Source: Sipunculus nudus (Eukaryota > Annelida > Sipuncula > Golfingiida > Sipunculidae). Taken from it: a DNA stretch of 64,000 bases. Shown here one piece after another: positions 38,831 to 50,350 of the stretch (position 1 is the stretch's first letter; each line of letters starts with the position of its first letter). The stretch covers positions 43,960,019 to 44,024,018 of the forward strand of contig CM049306.1 in assembly GCA_026874595.1 (NCBI GenBank), given 5' to 3'. The translations under genes and the position numbers were made by a program. The notes under the pieces were generated by a model. The model saw only the letters and a list, made by a program, of their open reading frames with translations, was not told the DNA's origin and did not search any database.

Positions 38831-39619
38831 TGATACAGAGGGGGGGGGGGTCGGGGGATGTCCCCACACTGTATCACAAGCGGTTGCTGATGCCCGTGGC
38901 TGACAATGTTCCAAGACCAAATTGATGACAGAAGCCTTTATTCAATAGCAAGCGGTCTGGAACAGTCTCTCTCTCTCTGAGAGAGCCGCCCAGTCTCCCT
39001 GACTCACTCTGACTCTCAGTGCGCACTACAGATAGTTTTGTTACAGAGCTTTCACGTGACATATGAGACGTATATATCCATATTTCTGCATTCGTCATAA
39101 AAGCTAAACCTTATTGGATAACCCAAAGAAGGTCACAATTACATCAGAGTTATATGTTGACTTTATAAGTTTTGCCAGATTTTACTGGATGAAAGTATTC
39201 TGGAAAATCCCAAGTCTGACCTGACATACATCCAGTTATAGACTGACCTACAAGTCCTATTTGGAGGACAGTGCTTATATATACATGCGGAGTCTCATAA
39301 AATAACATGTTTTAATTGTGTTCTACCATTTCCTCATAAAGACTAAACACATAAGTCATTCTGTGACACTATTTCTGTTTACACAGACTTAAAATAGACC
39401 TTATAATGGTTTGGTGTACTGTTCTCTGATTAAACTGGGAGAGAAGCCTATATGTGTGTGACAGGATGACTGGTTGTCGGGTGTCATCAATTATGAGAAG
39501 TCATTAATTGTTCAGTCTGACATGCCTGAAACTGAGCTTAAATTTGTGAAATATGAAATGTGAAATATTCCTTGAAATATGTGTTAAGTCACAAATATGC
39601 ACTTTCCTACTCCATAACA
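38831..39619 (-). repeat. 3' LTR
   Basis: 789 bp. In minus orientation it carries AATAAA near 38943-38938, fitting a poly(A) signal in the R region, and a CT-rich stretch. It differs from the other LTR by few bases and by G-run length. Confidence 0.85.
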
Positions 39620-42446
39620 TATCCCTCTGGCATTCAGAATGAGGCTCCGGCCTCATGGGCTAAGTCGGAGAAAATTTAGTTATTGCAAGAAATATAACTG
39701 GAATGTAGATGACAGAAATACAAAATGTGTAAAGATCAAGATACACTGCTTAAGTCTGTATTTACTGCAAGATCAGGTGCCATAATGTAAATGAACTAGC
39801 TGGCACTAGTGAAAATGTGATGGATATATGTCTGTAGAGAGTAAAGTATTACATCACTGATGTAGGTTGTGATGGAAATACACAGATCAATATATATGTG
39901 AATTACATGATCATGTCACATTTCCAGATGTAACGGTGTAAGGAATAAGGTACTGTATGTTTTAAATTTGTAGAAGTACAACAACAATGCCTAAGCAATA
40001 GCTAAATAAGCTGAGAAACTACATATATAAATATATAGCTACACATATATTCTAAAGACAGACAGAAATTTTTTTTTTGTGAATTGACAATCCTAAACAT
40101 TATCTAGAAGATAAAATGCTGATTTGTAATAAAATCAGGAACAACAACGCAGCTATGATGACATTAGTTGACATCTGAAGATTACAACATCAGATTATAT
40201 AAGTATGACAGCATCTAAATAGAATTAATACATATCTTAATGAATATGAGTATAACATCATACACAGATTATACATGTACAATGCCTACAGTATAAGCAA
40301 TGGAATAATGCAAAGTATGTGAACTATTCTAGCATACAGTAAGTGATGTTACATAAAGATGTTCTGTCGAACAGCAATATGCATTACCAATTATAACAAG
40401 TGAATTAGCAATGCCTGTAGCTAAACATACAATTCCTACGGGAAAAGTTATCATGAATTCCTAATCTGACAAAGTTTATATACTCTTGTGCCTAAGAGTT
40501 TAACATATACTAAATGTACATGACTATCTGCTCTGTGTGTTGATCAGTACCGATGATTCAAAATACATCTTGGCTTTCATACTTGCCATTGGGACAAGTT
40601 GACTTGTGAATAATGGAAGGTTGATTTGCTACTCCTTTAGCATAACACAACTGGTGTACCGTACCAGTGTACAAGTACATGACAGAATGATGTCATTCCT
40701 AACGACAGAGGAATGTTGTACATATATTCCCATTGATTACCATTTCTTTTGTGCATGAACAAGGCGAAATGTGTGAAAATGTGATGATAATGAAATAAAT
40801 CACTGACAGTTGCATGTATTGATCCTGACCAATTGGATTTTGATGGTAATTTAGTAAGAGTAATTATGCAAGATCAAACATACATCTGTAGAGTGATGAA
40901 TTAAATTAGGAGTAATGTTAATGTTTGAAATCCTTGTCACTCCACATTTTGGTTTATGGGTTATCAGTATCATGAATACATGACCGGAATGCATTTGCTC
41001 ATGAAACATGTCTATCCTAGTACGCGTGAATGTGAAATTCCTCTGAGAGGAATTCCTGTGTTAACCTACATTTCTTGCCTGGCATGTCCAGCTATTAATG
41101 AGGTTAACCCAAATCAAACCCTTGTTTGAGCCAATAATGTGACCACAGGTCAGTGCATTATTGATTGTTGGAGTCATCACACTCCCCAGTTTGTCCAATT
41201 CCCTATATATTGGGGGCTTCCCATGAACCCGTGTTTGAGGACCAAACTGTGACAATTGAAAATAAGCATCGCATTGTGCTTTGATTACACAATGTGCTAC
41301 CATTTCATTAAATTTAGCCAAGAGCATTTCGATACCTCTGATTTGGTATGGAACAACACATGAGAAAATCTCAATATAAATGAAAGATAACATGCTGTTC
41401 GTGTTGCATGTTCTCTACTCTAGGAATTATTGTATTTAAATCAATACAGTCATTTGTAACATTTCATATTAACGTCTGAGATAGACATTACTGTATCAAA
41501 TCTAACATTGACATTTCTACCCCTTTGGCTTTGGTCTTGTAAAAATTATTCCTAACCATATCAATAAGATAGACACACTTAAAATTGTATCATTTTACAA
41601 TAATGACACAGCAATAAGAGAGTTATAGTGTACTACATACATATATATTTTTTTGTTTACAACATATACATGCAAAATATTCTGAAATGCCCCAAATTGA
41701 CATTGGGCATGTGAAATTCAGAGTCTCTGGTTTTGTTTTCATTACCTCAGGAAATCTTGTCTTCTTTGGGTCTTCTGTTATCTTCTCTGCTGACTTGGCT
41801 TCTTTTTCTTCCTGGAGTCATGGTATGGGAGGTGATGCAGAAGATAGCGACATATCAGCGAGTCTGCTTCTAGAAGTTGCAGGAACATAGCGAGGACTTG
41901 TTGTGACATAACACACAGTGCACGTGGTATGGCCAGTAGTACTGTTGACATAGGCCAAAATTGGCATGTCCCGATATTGATTTTTTTTGTGTGGCTGGTC
42001 CGAAACAATGATGATCACAGGTTGAGATATCACAGCACTTTTTTTAGCGAAAAATGTTATTTTTGCAACTTGAAGTCATAGTTAAAGCATTGCGCTGGTT
42101 TACAGTGTCCTTTTGGTTTAAAGATACAGAGAGAGTCTTTGATCCTCTCAAGCAGAGCACTAAGAAACTGCAGCCAAGTTATAGGTTGAAGAGAGAGTTC
42201 TTAGCAAAAGTTCGACACCTTCAGCAGCAGATATGACATTCTTGATGTTAGGCTGTGATCCGGTACCTGGGTTGTAGTTCCAATGCATGGGTTGGTAGAC
42301 CAGTCAATGGCACCTGTGGCTGTGGGGGGGGGGATCTTCATTCTTCACCCCAGCTGGCAGCATTGTCGGTTTTTCTGGTGCTGATGTGCTGGAAGTGAAT
42401 CCCTGTTCAACCACCAAAATGATACAGGACCCGGTCTCCACCATAA

Positions 42447-43228
42447 TGATACAGAGGGGGGGTCGGGGGATGTCCCCACACTGTATCACAAGCGGTTGCT
42501 GATGCCCGTGGCTGACAATGTTCCAAGACCAGTTTGATGATAGAAATCTTTATTCAATAGCAAGAGGTCTGGAACAGTCTCTCTCTCTGAGAGAGCCACC
42601 CAGTCTCCCTGAATCTCTGCCTCTCAGTGCGCACTACAGATAGTTTTGTTACAGAGCTTTCACGTGACATATGAGACGTACATATCCATATTTCTGCATT
42701 TTGTCATAAAAGCTAAACCTTATTGGATAACTCAAAGTAGGTCACAATTACATCAGAGTTATATGTTGACTTTATAAGTTTTGCCAGATTTTACTGGATG
42801 AAAGTATTCTGGAAAATCCCAAGTCTGACCTGACATACATCCAGTTATAGACTGACCTACAAGTCCTATTTGGAGGACAGTGCTTATATACACATGTGGA
42901 GTCTCATAAAATAACATGTTTTAATTGTGTTCTACCATTTCCTCATAAAGACTAAACACATAAGTCATTCTGTGACACTATTTCTGTTTACACAGACTTA
43001 AAATAGACCTTATAATGGTTTGGTGTACTGTTCTCTGATTAAACTGGGAGAGAAGCCTATATGTGTGTGACAGGATGACTGGTTGTCGGGTGTCATCAAT
43101 AATGAGAAGTCATTAATTGTTCAGTCTGACATGCCTGAAACTGAGCTTAAATTTGTGAAATATGAAATGTGAAATATTCCTTGAAATATGTGTTAAGTCA
43201 CAAATATGCACTTTCCTACTCCATAACA
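42447..43228 (-). repeat. 5' LTR
   Basis: 782 bp, nearly identical to 38831-39619. The putative primer-binding site lies immediately inside it, which fixes the element's direction. Confidence 0.85.
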
Positions 43229-43294
43229 ATATTTTGCATTTGATCAAATTGTCCAAAATTCAGCTGAGTGACGTGGCCCATGGGTACCTTGTTT

Positions 43295-43732
43295 TTCAGC
43301 TGACTCGTTCTTAAGATGGTCATGGTGACCCTTTTTCGAACTCGTCCTGGATATTGGTAGAATCAATTCGAATTTCGAGTAACTAGGAGACTGACAGATC
43401 ACAAAACCCATAGACATCCAGCGGAGGCCGAGTGATGCTTAAATAAAGATAATAAAAAGGATCTGATTATATTCAGAGACTGAGGGAACTGACTCAAAAC
43501 AGTATATAAACTGAACAAAGATTTTTGAATAAGGGATAGTCGTGTATAAAGCTATGGGAGTGGAGCATCCAAAGCAACAGAGGCATAATTACATCTGATG
43601 TATTGAACTGTAAACCTGGGAGGCATACAAATCAGTAGGATGTTCCTGTGACCTTGACCTTTAATATAGGTAGGCGAGCCGTATGAGAAAGATGGTCGTA
43701 GAGAGTTTAGCTTTAAATGTGTCCACTAGCCC
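43295..43732. other. Spacer between two F3 copies
   Basis: No gene or named repeat was recognised in these 440 bp. Confidence 0.3.
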
Positions 43733-44220
43733 TAGCTCAGCTGACTTAAGTCTACCGAGGTATCGGAATAGCGCTTTGTCCGTGTTCCGTCCATTAACAG
43801 CATGGGCACAAATCGTAACTGCTGGTCCTAGAAACTTCTTAGTGAACATCCAAGGAGGTCAATAAAAAATCTCCTTGGAAACCTGAAATTAGGTCACTGT
43901 GACCTATATCCTCCAAGCGATGGGGCTTGAAAGTACCCCCCCAGAATAATCAAAAATATAATACAAAACCTCCAATATCTTGATAATTAATGCTTGGATT
44001 GTCATGAATCTTGCCTTGCCATGACTAATTTTGTCAGTTCCCGAAAAGTGGTGGCGCCACCTGTATTTTTGTTATTTTAACGAATATTTTTCTATTTTTT
44101 TACTATAAAATGACAACAATCATGTCAGTTTCTCAGCAGTAATAACATCTAGTGTCCCAAAACCTGGTGTGTTTATTGATCACAAGTGGATGCCATATAG
44201 CAGTCACCTGTCTGTTTGTT

Positions 44221-45450
44221 TGTCTGTCTGTTCATCTGTCCATCCACACAAATTTGTTTCCAGATGATAACTCCAGGTTGTGTTGACACATGGATTTCAA
44301 ACTTGACTTACGTATGGCCCACCACTAAAGCAAGAACCTGTATGATTTTGGGGTCACAAGGTCAAAGGTCAAGGTCACAGGACTCGCTTATCTAAAAAAT
44401 ATTATGGCTGCATTTTAAGCCAAGCTTTACATCCCAAACTTCCCATTTTGCGCATAAAGCTGACTTGCCAGTATGGGGAGAGCATAGATGAATTTTGGGT
44501 CACATGGTCAAAGGTCAAAGTCAAAGGGGCTATCTGTTCACAAATTAGTTTCCAGATGATAACTCCAATTTAGTTTGACATATTGGTTTCAAACTTAACC
44601 TATATATGACTCACCACTAAAGGAATGACCGTGTCGATTTTGGGGTTCTAACGGTCATAGGTCATGGTCACAGGACTCATTTCTTTAAAAAGAATGCATA
44701 TCCATTTGAAGCCAAACATTTCATCGCAAACCTTCCATCTTCAAGATATTGCAAACCTGCCAATAGGGGAAGATTCTGTTCAAATTTGGGGTCATCAGGT
44801 CAAAGGTTAAGGTCACAGTATCCACTTATTTAGAAAGAATGTGGATGCATTTTTAGTCAAACTTTTCATCCCAAACCTTGCATCTTGCACATATAGCTTA
44901 GCTGCCGATAGGGGAAGAACCTGATTGATTTGGGGTCACAAGGTCAAAGGTCATTGTCACAGGTCCCGTCTGTCCACATATTTGTTTCTGGATGATAACT
45001 CCAGTTTGGATTGATATATTGGTTTCAATTTTGACTTATATATGACCCACCAATAACTTAAGAACCCTTTTGATTTTGGGGTCATAAGGTCAAAGGTCAT
45101 GGTCACAGGACCCACCACTTCAAAAAGATTGTTGATGTATTTTTAGCCAAACTTTCTGTCCCTAACCTTCTATCTGTCAGATGTTGCTCATCTGCCAATA
45201 GTAGAAGTAATTTATGGATTTTGGGGTCACAAGGTCAAGATCATTGGGGCCATCTATCCACATTTTAGTTTCCAGATGATAACACCAGTTTGGTTTGAAA
45301 TATTTTTATATGGCCAACCACTAAAGTAAGAACTGTTGATTCTGGGGTTATGAGATCAAAGGTCAAGGTCACAGGACCCATCAATTCACAAATTAGTTTA
45401 TGGATGATTACTCCAGTTTGGGTATACAGGTTGGCTTCAAACTGATCACA
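44221..45450 (+). repeat. Degenerate tandem units rich in AGGTCA direct repeats
   Basis: The phrase (C)AGATGATAACTCCA recurs near 44261, 44553, 44990, 45265 and 45403. Between these lie seven clusters such as AGGTCAAAGGTCAAGGTCA (about 44360, 44508, 44795, 44940, 45086, 45228, 45354). The unit is non-coding. Confidence 0.7.
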
Positions 45451-45463
45451 GGACCAATATTTT

Positions 45464-47358
45464 GAACAAGGGACCTATGGGTCACTGTGCTCAGCTGACG
45501 TTAACCTTGAAGGTAAAAATCTAATGGAGATAAAGTGTAAGAGGAAGAGGTAATAAAGGCCATGGTTGGTTTATATGATTGGTTTGTATTGATGAGCAAG
45601 AAATTGTTGCAAAAAATATTTTGTGACCTGACCATGTGTTTCCTAATGTTGAAACTAAAGCATGTGAGCAGTTTGTGAACAAATGATCTGTACTATTACC
45701 ATGATCATTAGTTGGTTTTTCGATTAACTGTTGACATTTCAGTAGTTTACACATTTGTTCAATTGAATCTATTTTTTTGTATAATATATATTATTAAATA
45801 TATATGTATTTTTTTAATGAAATGTATACAGTTGAAATATAGCTAATTAACAACATAAAACAGGGCAAACAAAGCCTGATCTCAAATTCTGCTGAGGCAG
45901 GAAAATAATGAACAAATGTTTGTATTAAATCCTGATTTTTTTATCACATCAATTATTTTCTAATTTTAGTTTATATTTCTATACATTTCCAATTTAACAT
46001 ATATATTTGAATATAAAAGTTTATTCATAATTCTCAATTGCATCATCATTAATCTCAATCTTGTCAGATAACACCTCATCATGCATACAAATGTTTATTT
46101 ATTTTTTACCACAAAAATATATCTTTTAAATCTGCAAAACAATAAATATCTAAAAATAATACTTGATTTAGATTTCACAATTTTTAATTGTGTCTTTATT
46201 TATCCATAATGTGCTTCATATTTTATAATAATTTAAGCATACTGATGGGTTCATTTATATTTGTTAAAATCATTTAAAAGAAAATTTATTTCTTTAAAAA
46301 TGCTACATTACAAAACACTGCATCTTCTGGATTACACCTTGAATTATTTTTTCAAGAAAAGTTTTTGCATATCGGAGTGGAAACAGCATTACAATTAAGG
46401 AGATACAGTGAAAACAATAACAATTACTGCATAACACTTGGTGGGTTGGGTTTGTGGGGGGGGGGGGGGGTGTGATTGGGGTGGTGATATGAGAATAACT
46501 GTACACCTGTCACAGCAGGAGATCTCCCCCAGTGACTGTAACAAATCTGAAACCCTGGCATAGCTGACTTCCAGTGACCTGGAGTGGGACCCTGCATCTG
46601 TAATCAAAGCAAGTGACTACAGAAAAAAAAAATCAATAACTAGCTTAATTTTCAATCTTTCTTTTTCAAATTTTAGATTTAGACAAACTAAATATTTATG
46701 TTTACATGCTGTGAAAATTAAATCAATGGTGCTTACAGGAAAAAAACGTGCCATGGTCAAAGTTGGGCAAAATTTAAGGTACTGATTTTTTTTTATGCTA
46801 ATAACTTAAAAAATTTACAAAATTCAGATCTAATTTTGGGTAAACAATTGAATTTTAATTAAACATAGTTATATACTTGAGAAAATAGACTCTAGTTTCA
46901 AAATTTTTGATGTTAAGTGAGATATTATTTTTTCTGATTTTTTACAAAGTCCATTATGTTTGGGCCCATAACTTACAGAATTTATACTTTACAGACTTAA
47001 TTTTTGGCATGTACATAGGAACTATATGGAGGAATATTTATGGTAAATATGAGGAAAAACAGATGAGCGGTTTTGATATTAGGCAGTCCTGAAGTGTGAA
47101 AATAGGATTTTAATAAAAAATTGAGGTTTTTCCTTAATTTCTCAAAGGAACAAAGTCGCAAAGACCCAGTTTTCGGCTTGGTAGGAGATCTTGGGGACAT
47201 CTAACATTATGCTGAATTTTGGATCCCTAGGTCTTACGGTTTCAAAACGTGCCACATCTACGGACGGACGGACGGACGGACGGACGGACAGACGGACGGA
47301 CGACGGACAATGGACCACGACTATAGCTCAGATGACTTATAGTCAGCTGAGCTAAAAA
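45464..47358 (+). mobile_element. F3 element copy f
   Basis: It starts GAACAAGGGACCTATGGGTC followed by ACTGTGCTCAGCTGA. It ends with a (GGAC)n tract (47263-47308) and the hairpin arm AGTCAGCTGAGCTA at 47341-47354 followed by A residues. One core unit (46625-47230) matches the units in copies a and c. 46360-46600 matches part of copy d. It is nested in copy e. Confidence 0.8.
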
Positions 47359-47423
47359 CCTCACAAACATATATCCTTATAGACAAATGCAGCTGAGTGT
47401 GGAGACTCATGGGTCCCTAGTTT

Positions 47424-49977
47424 ATGAAAGTGGGCCCAGTGACCTTGAACCGGTGATCTCAAAATCTGTATGGGTCTTCCACTTTAGGCAGAGGAATCAT
47501 ATGTATTGAAGATTTGTGATAAAAAGTTTTACTTCAAATGCAACGACATTCTTTCGAAAAATGCTGGTCTTTGACCCAAAATCAAAAGGGTTCTTACTTC
47601 AGTGGCGGGTCATTTATAAATTAAGTTTGAAGCCAATCTTTCTACCCGAACTGAAATATCCAGAAACAAATTTGTGGCCGGATGGCCCATGTGAGCTTTC
47701 ATGGGACACATGGGAGGGGAGATGTAAATATTGAGATCTAATACGAGGTTGATGTATAGATGGCGATGATGAGCAAGTAAATTATTTCTGTAACAAAAAA
47801 ATAACCTTGTTTCAAACTAACCGATCAATAAATAGCAATTTTTGCGAAGAGAGTGCAGACCTCCACCAAGGCAGCTGAATACCCCCGTATGGCAGTGTCA
47901 GAAATGCAGCATTTTTCCTCATTAAGTTGACTTGTTTTTTTTTGCATAAAATTTGGTGATGCTAGCTCCTGCCATTTTGGGATAGTATGGGTTAACTTAC
48001 AGACAACAGCACATTATCACATAAGCTCACAGGTTTGCCAAAAATTCCTGGATCCAGATGCTCATCCAGATCACCCCTAACATCTGATGAATTATTCCTT
48101 GTATCATTGCTGTTGATAACTTTTTGACTGATGTTGCTAACAGACAAACAGACAAACCAATGCTGCCAAAAACATAACCACCCCTGCTTGGAGGAGGTGA
48201 AAATAAAAACACTTCTGGTAATGAAATATTTCTTTATTTACACAAAAATATGTATGTGAACAGTGATACACCGGGAAGCTGCGTAAACAGAAGTATAGTA
48301 CATCAAACTCGGACAACAACGCTAAGCCTTCCATTCTGTAACCCTCACAAATTTGCGTCACCTTCTGTCCATTTCTATCGCCCTGACAATACACAGTAGC
48401 TAATTATATACTGACTAGTCAACGCAATATTCTGATCATGAACAGCATTTTTCATTTATTTTGAATGTAGTCACCGGATTGGACAGGAACAGTTATGATA
48501 AATTAATTCATCATATATTTCATGATTATAAATGAAATGTAGAACTGGAGAAAAATTTATATACATAACCAGATCTTAATCCTTGGTGATAGCTGTGAAA
48601 GTATAGGTGTTGCAGACCAAAATATGTGTGCAGTTTGGTTTACAATTAATATTTGTTACATAGTTACAAGCCTCATCCCTCACAATATAGTATTTGTTTT
48701 GTGTTTTGGTAAATTATCAAGAAATCAATTGAAAACAGTAAATTAATTGTACTTCATGCTCTGATGAAAATATATGCACCTTCCTGCCAGTTATTTACTA
48801 ATTTCATTTTCTTTGACAATACCACTATTGATAAATGTAGTTAATCATAACAGATAATCAGCAGAAAATATGAAAGTACACATATAACACAGGCTTAAAC
48901 GTTATAAGTATTTATGTAACCACAAATGAAACCGAAAACCCTACCACAAAGGCTGCCATAAGGCAATTCTGCTGATACTGGCATGCAGGTCATTTGCATG
49001 CACTATGTGCACCGAACAGAGTCAATAACCTTCAGTGTTCTGAAGGGGAGTGCTCCTGAAAACACACCACACTGGTACCCATCCACAAAATACAGTTGTT
49101 GCCATGGTAACCAAGCTGCACTGAAGTCTCATTGTTAAAAGGCAAAGCCTGATAAATACTGGTTTTTTTCATATCCTATCTTTTACACTTTTACACAATA
49201 AAATATATAGATAGCTATTTTATATATATTTATGGGAGGGGGGGGGGGGATGCTTGGTCCCTGAGTGAAAATAAATGGTGTATTACCAGACATATTTCTC
49301 AAATCTAATATTACATTTCAGGTTAACTGCTGTACAGTTATTCCATTAAACAAAATCCTGCATCTGTTCAACACAACACATGGTATCAACCAGCTGTAAC
49401 TGCCAACCTATGTAATACATTTAGGACATGGTGACTTCCCTGCATTATTCCAAATCTGCTTGTCAACAAAAACAGTGCCCTTTGTTAAATAAATAGTATC
49501 TCATTGGAAAATGTCTCTCTAAAACTATATTTTTTTTGTTCTAATTGAGGAGCTGCCGTCTCCATAATATGTCCTTTATAATATCTCAAAAGCTATTAAT
49601 GTATAGTCAACTTGCATTTTCAATGCAAATTTTTTCACAGTGTGTGCTCTGATGTTATCTCCATTTTCTTGACTTTGACCCATTGACCCATGGAAAATTC
49701 TTAAACCTTCAGCAGATGTGTGGAAAAACATAAAGACACACATAAGCAATTCAATGAAAACTGGATTGTCATAAAAGATCCTTTAACAAATTAAAATGAT
49801 GCTACATGAATGAAAACACATTCCTATACTATGACAGCCAGAATGTTAGTGTTCCACTGTATTCTCAAGAAATGTTGAATGAATTAAGCCCTGTATCCTT
49901 TTTACACACAACAAGGAAAGTACGAGGAAGATGAAGCAATCAAAGGAACATGATGCATATTATTACTTAAACTGCTG
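47424..49977. other. Gene-poor intergenic stretch
   Basis: No exon or RNA gene was recognised. A G-run lies at about 49236-49249. A TTTATT (minus-strand AATAAA) is at 48233-48238. Confidence 0.35.
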
Positions 49978-50350
49978 AAGCTGATGTGATAGGTACCTGG
50001 CTCCTGAGGTTAAACTGACCAAGTACCTGGCACCTTAATCAGATGTGATGAAATACCTGAAGTGACAGGCAAACCTAATCAAGCACCTGGCACCTGATGC
50101 TGATCTTATCACCACTGGAACCAGATCAGACTTAGTGGCTGGCACATCAACCAGATGGTTAAACACCTTGCACCTGTAGCTGATCTGATCAACTTAAGTA
50201 CCTGGCACCTGAAGCAAATGAGACAGAGCCTGGCACCTGAACCTGACATGGTTAAGTACCTGGCACCTGAAGAAAATCAGACTTGGCGTCTGGCACCTGA
50301 AGCTGATCTGGTTATACACCTGAAGCTTGTCTGATCAAGCACATAACACC
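49978..50350 (+). repeat. Degenerate minisatellite with ACCTGGCACCTGA units
   Basis: About ten degenerate units of roughly 35-40 bp share ACCTGGCACCTGAAG followed by (C/T)TGATCTGATCAA-like sequence. The array lies downstream of the carrier gene. Confidence 0.65.

Larger units (their letters stand above)
38831..43228 (-). mobile_element. LTR retrotransposon, non-autonomous, minus orientation
   Basis: Two near-identical long direct repeats, 38831-39619 and 42447-43228, flank 2.8 kb. Read on the minus strand each starts TGTTATGGAG and ends CTGTATCA, so it has TG...CA borders. ATAT lies on both outer sides. Next to the 5' LTR (42446 leftwards) is TTATGGTGGAGACCGGGTCC, a plausible tRNA primer site starting TGG; next to the 3' LTR is a short purine tract (AGAGGGATA). 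The internal region has only short broken frames, the longest 110 codons, and no recognisable reverse transcriptase or integrase. It needs enzymes from elsewhere. Confidence 0.85.
35127..43294 (-). mobile_element. F3 element copy d, interrupted by an LTR element
   Basis: The 3' terminus at the left has a T-run and the hairpin arms GCTCTGCTGACT / AGTCATCTGAGC (35133-35161). The 5' terminus at the right is CAGCTGAGTGACGTGGCCCA, then TGGGTACCTTGTTT (43261-43294). Inside are a core with GGTGGCGCCAC boxes and about 279-bp units (37000-37700), a segment at 38400-38600 that matches 46360-46600 inverted, and a 4.4-kb LTR retrotransposon. Without the LTR element the copy is about 3.8 kb. Confidence 0.6.
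43733..47423 (-). mobile_element. F3 element copy e (minus), hosting copy f
   Basis: The 3' hairpin starts TAGCTCAGCTGACT at 43733. The 5' terminus at the right is CAGCTGAGTGTGGAGACTCA then TGGGTCCCTAGTTT, ending near 47423. The core includes GGTGGCGCCACCTG at 44051-44063 and long tandem units rich in AGGTCA direct repeats (44221-45440). Copy f, in the opposite orientation, sits inside near the 5' end. Confidence 0.65.

Noticed and set aside
41061-41393. 110-codon minus-strand frame inside the LTR element as a possible pol fragment
   Set aside because: It has no recognisable reverse transcriptase, protease or integrase motif.
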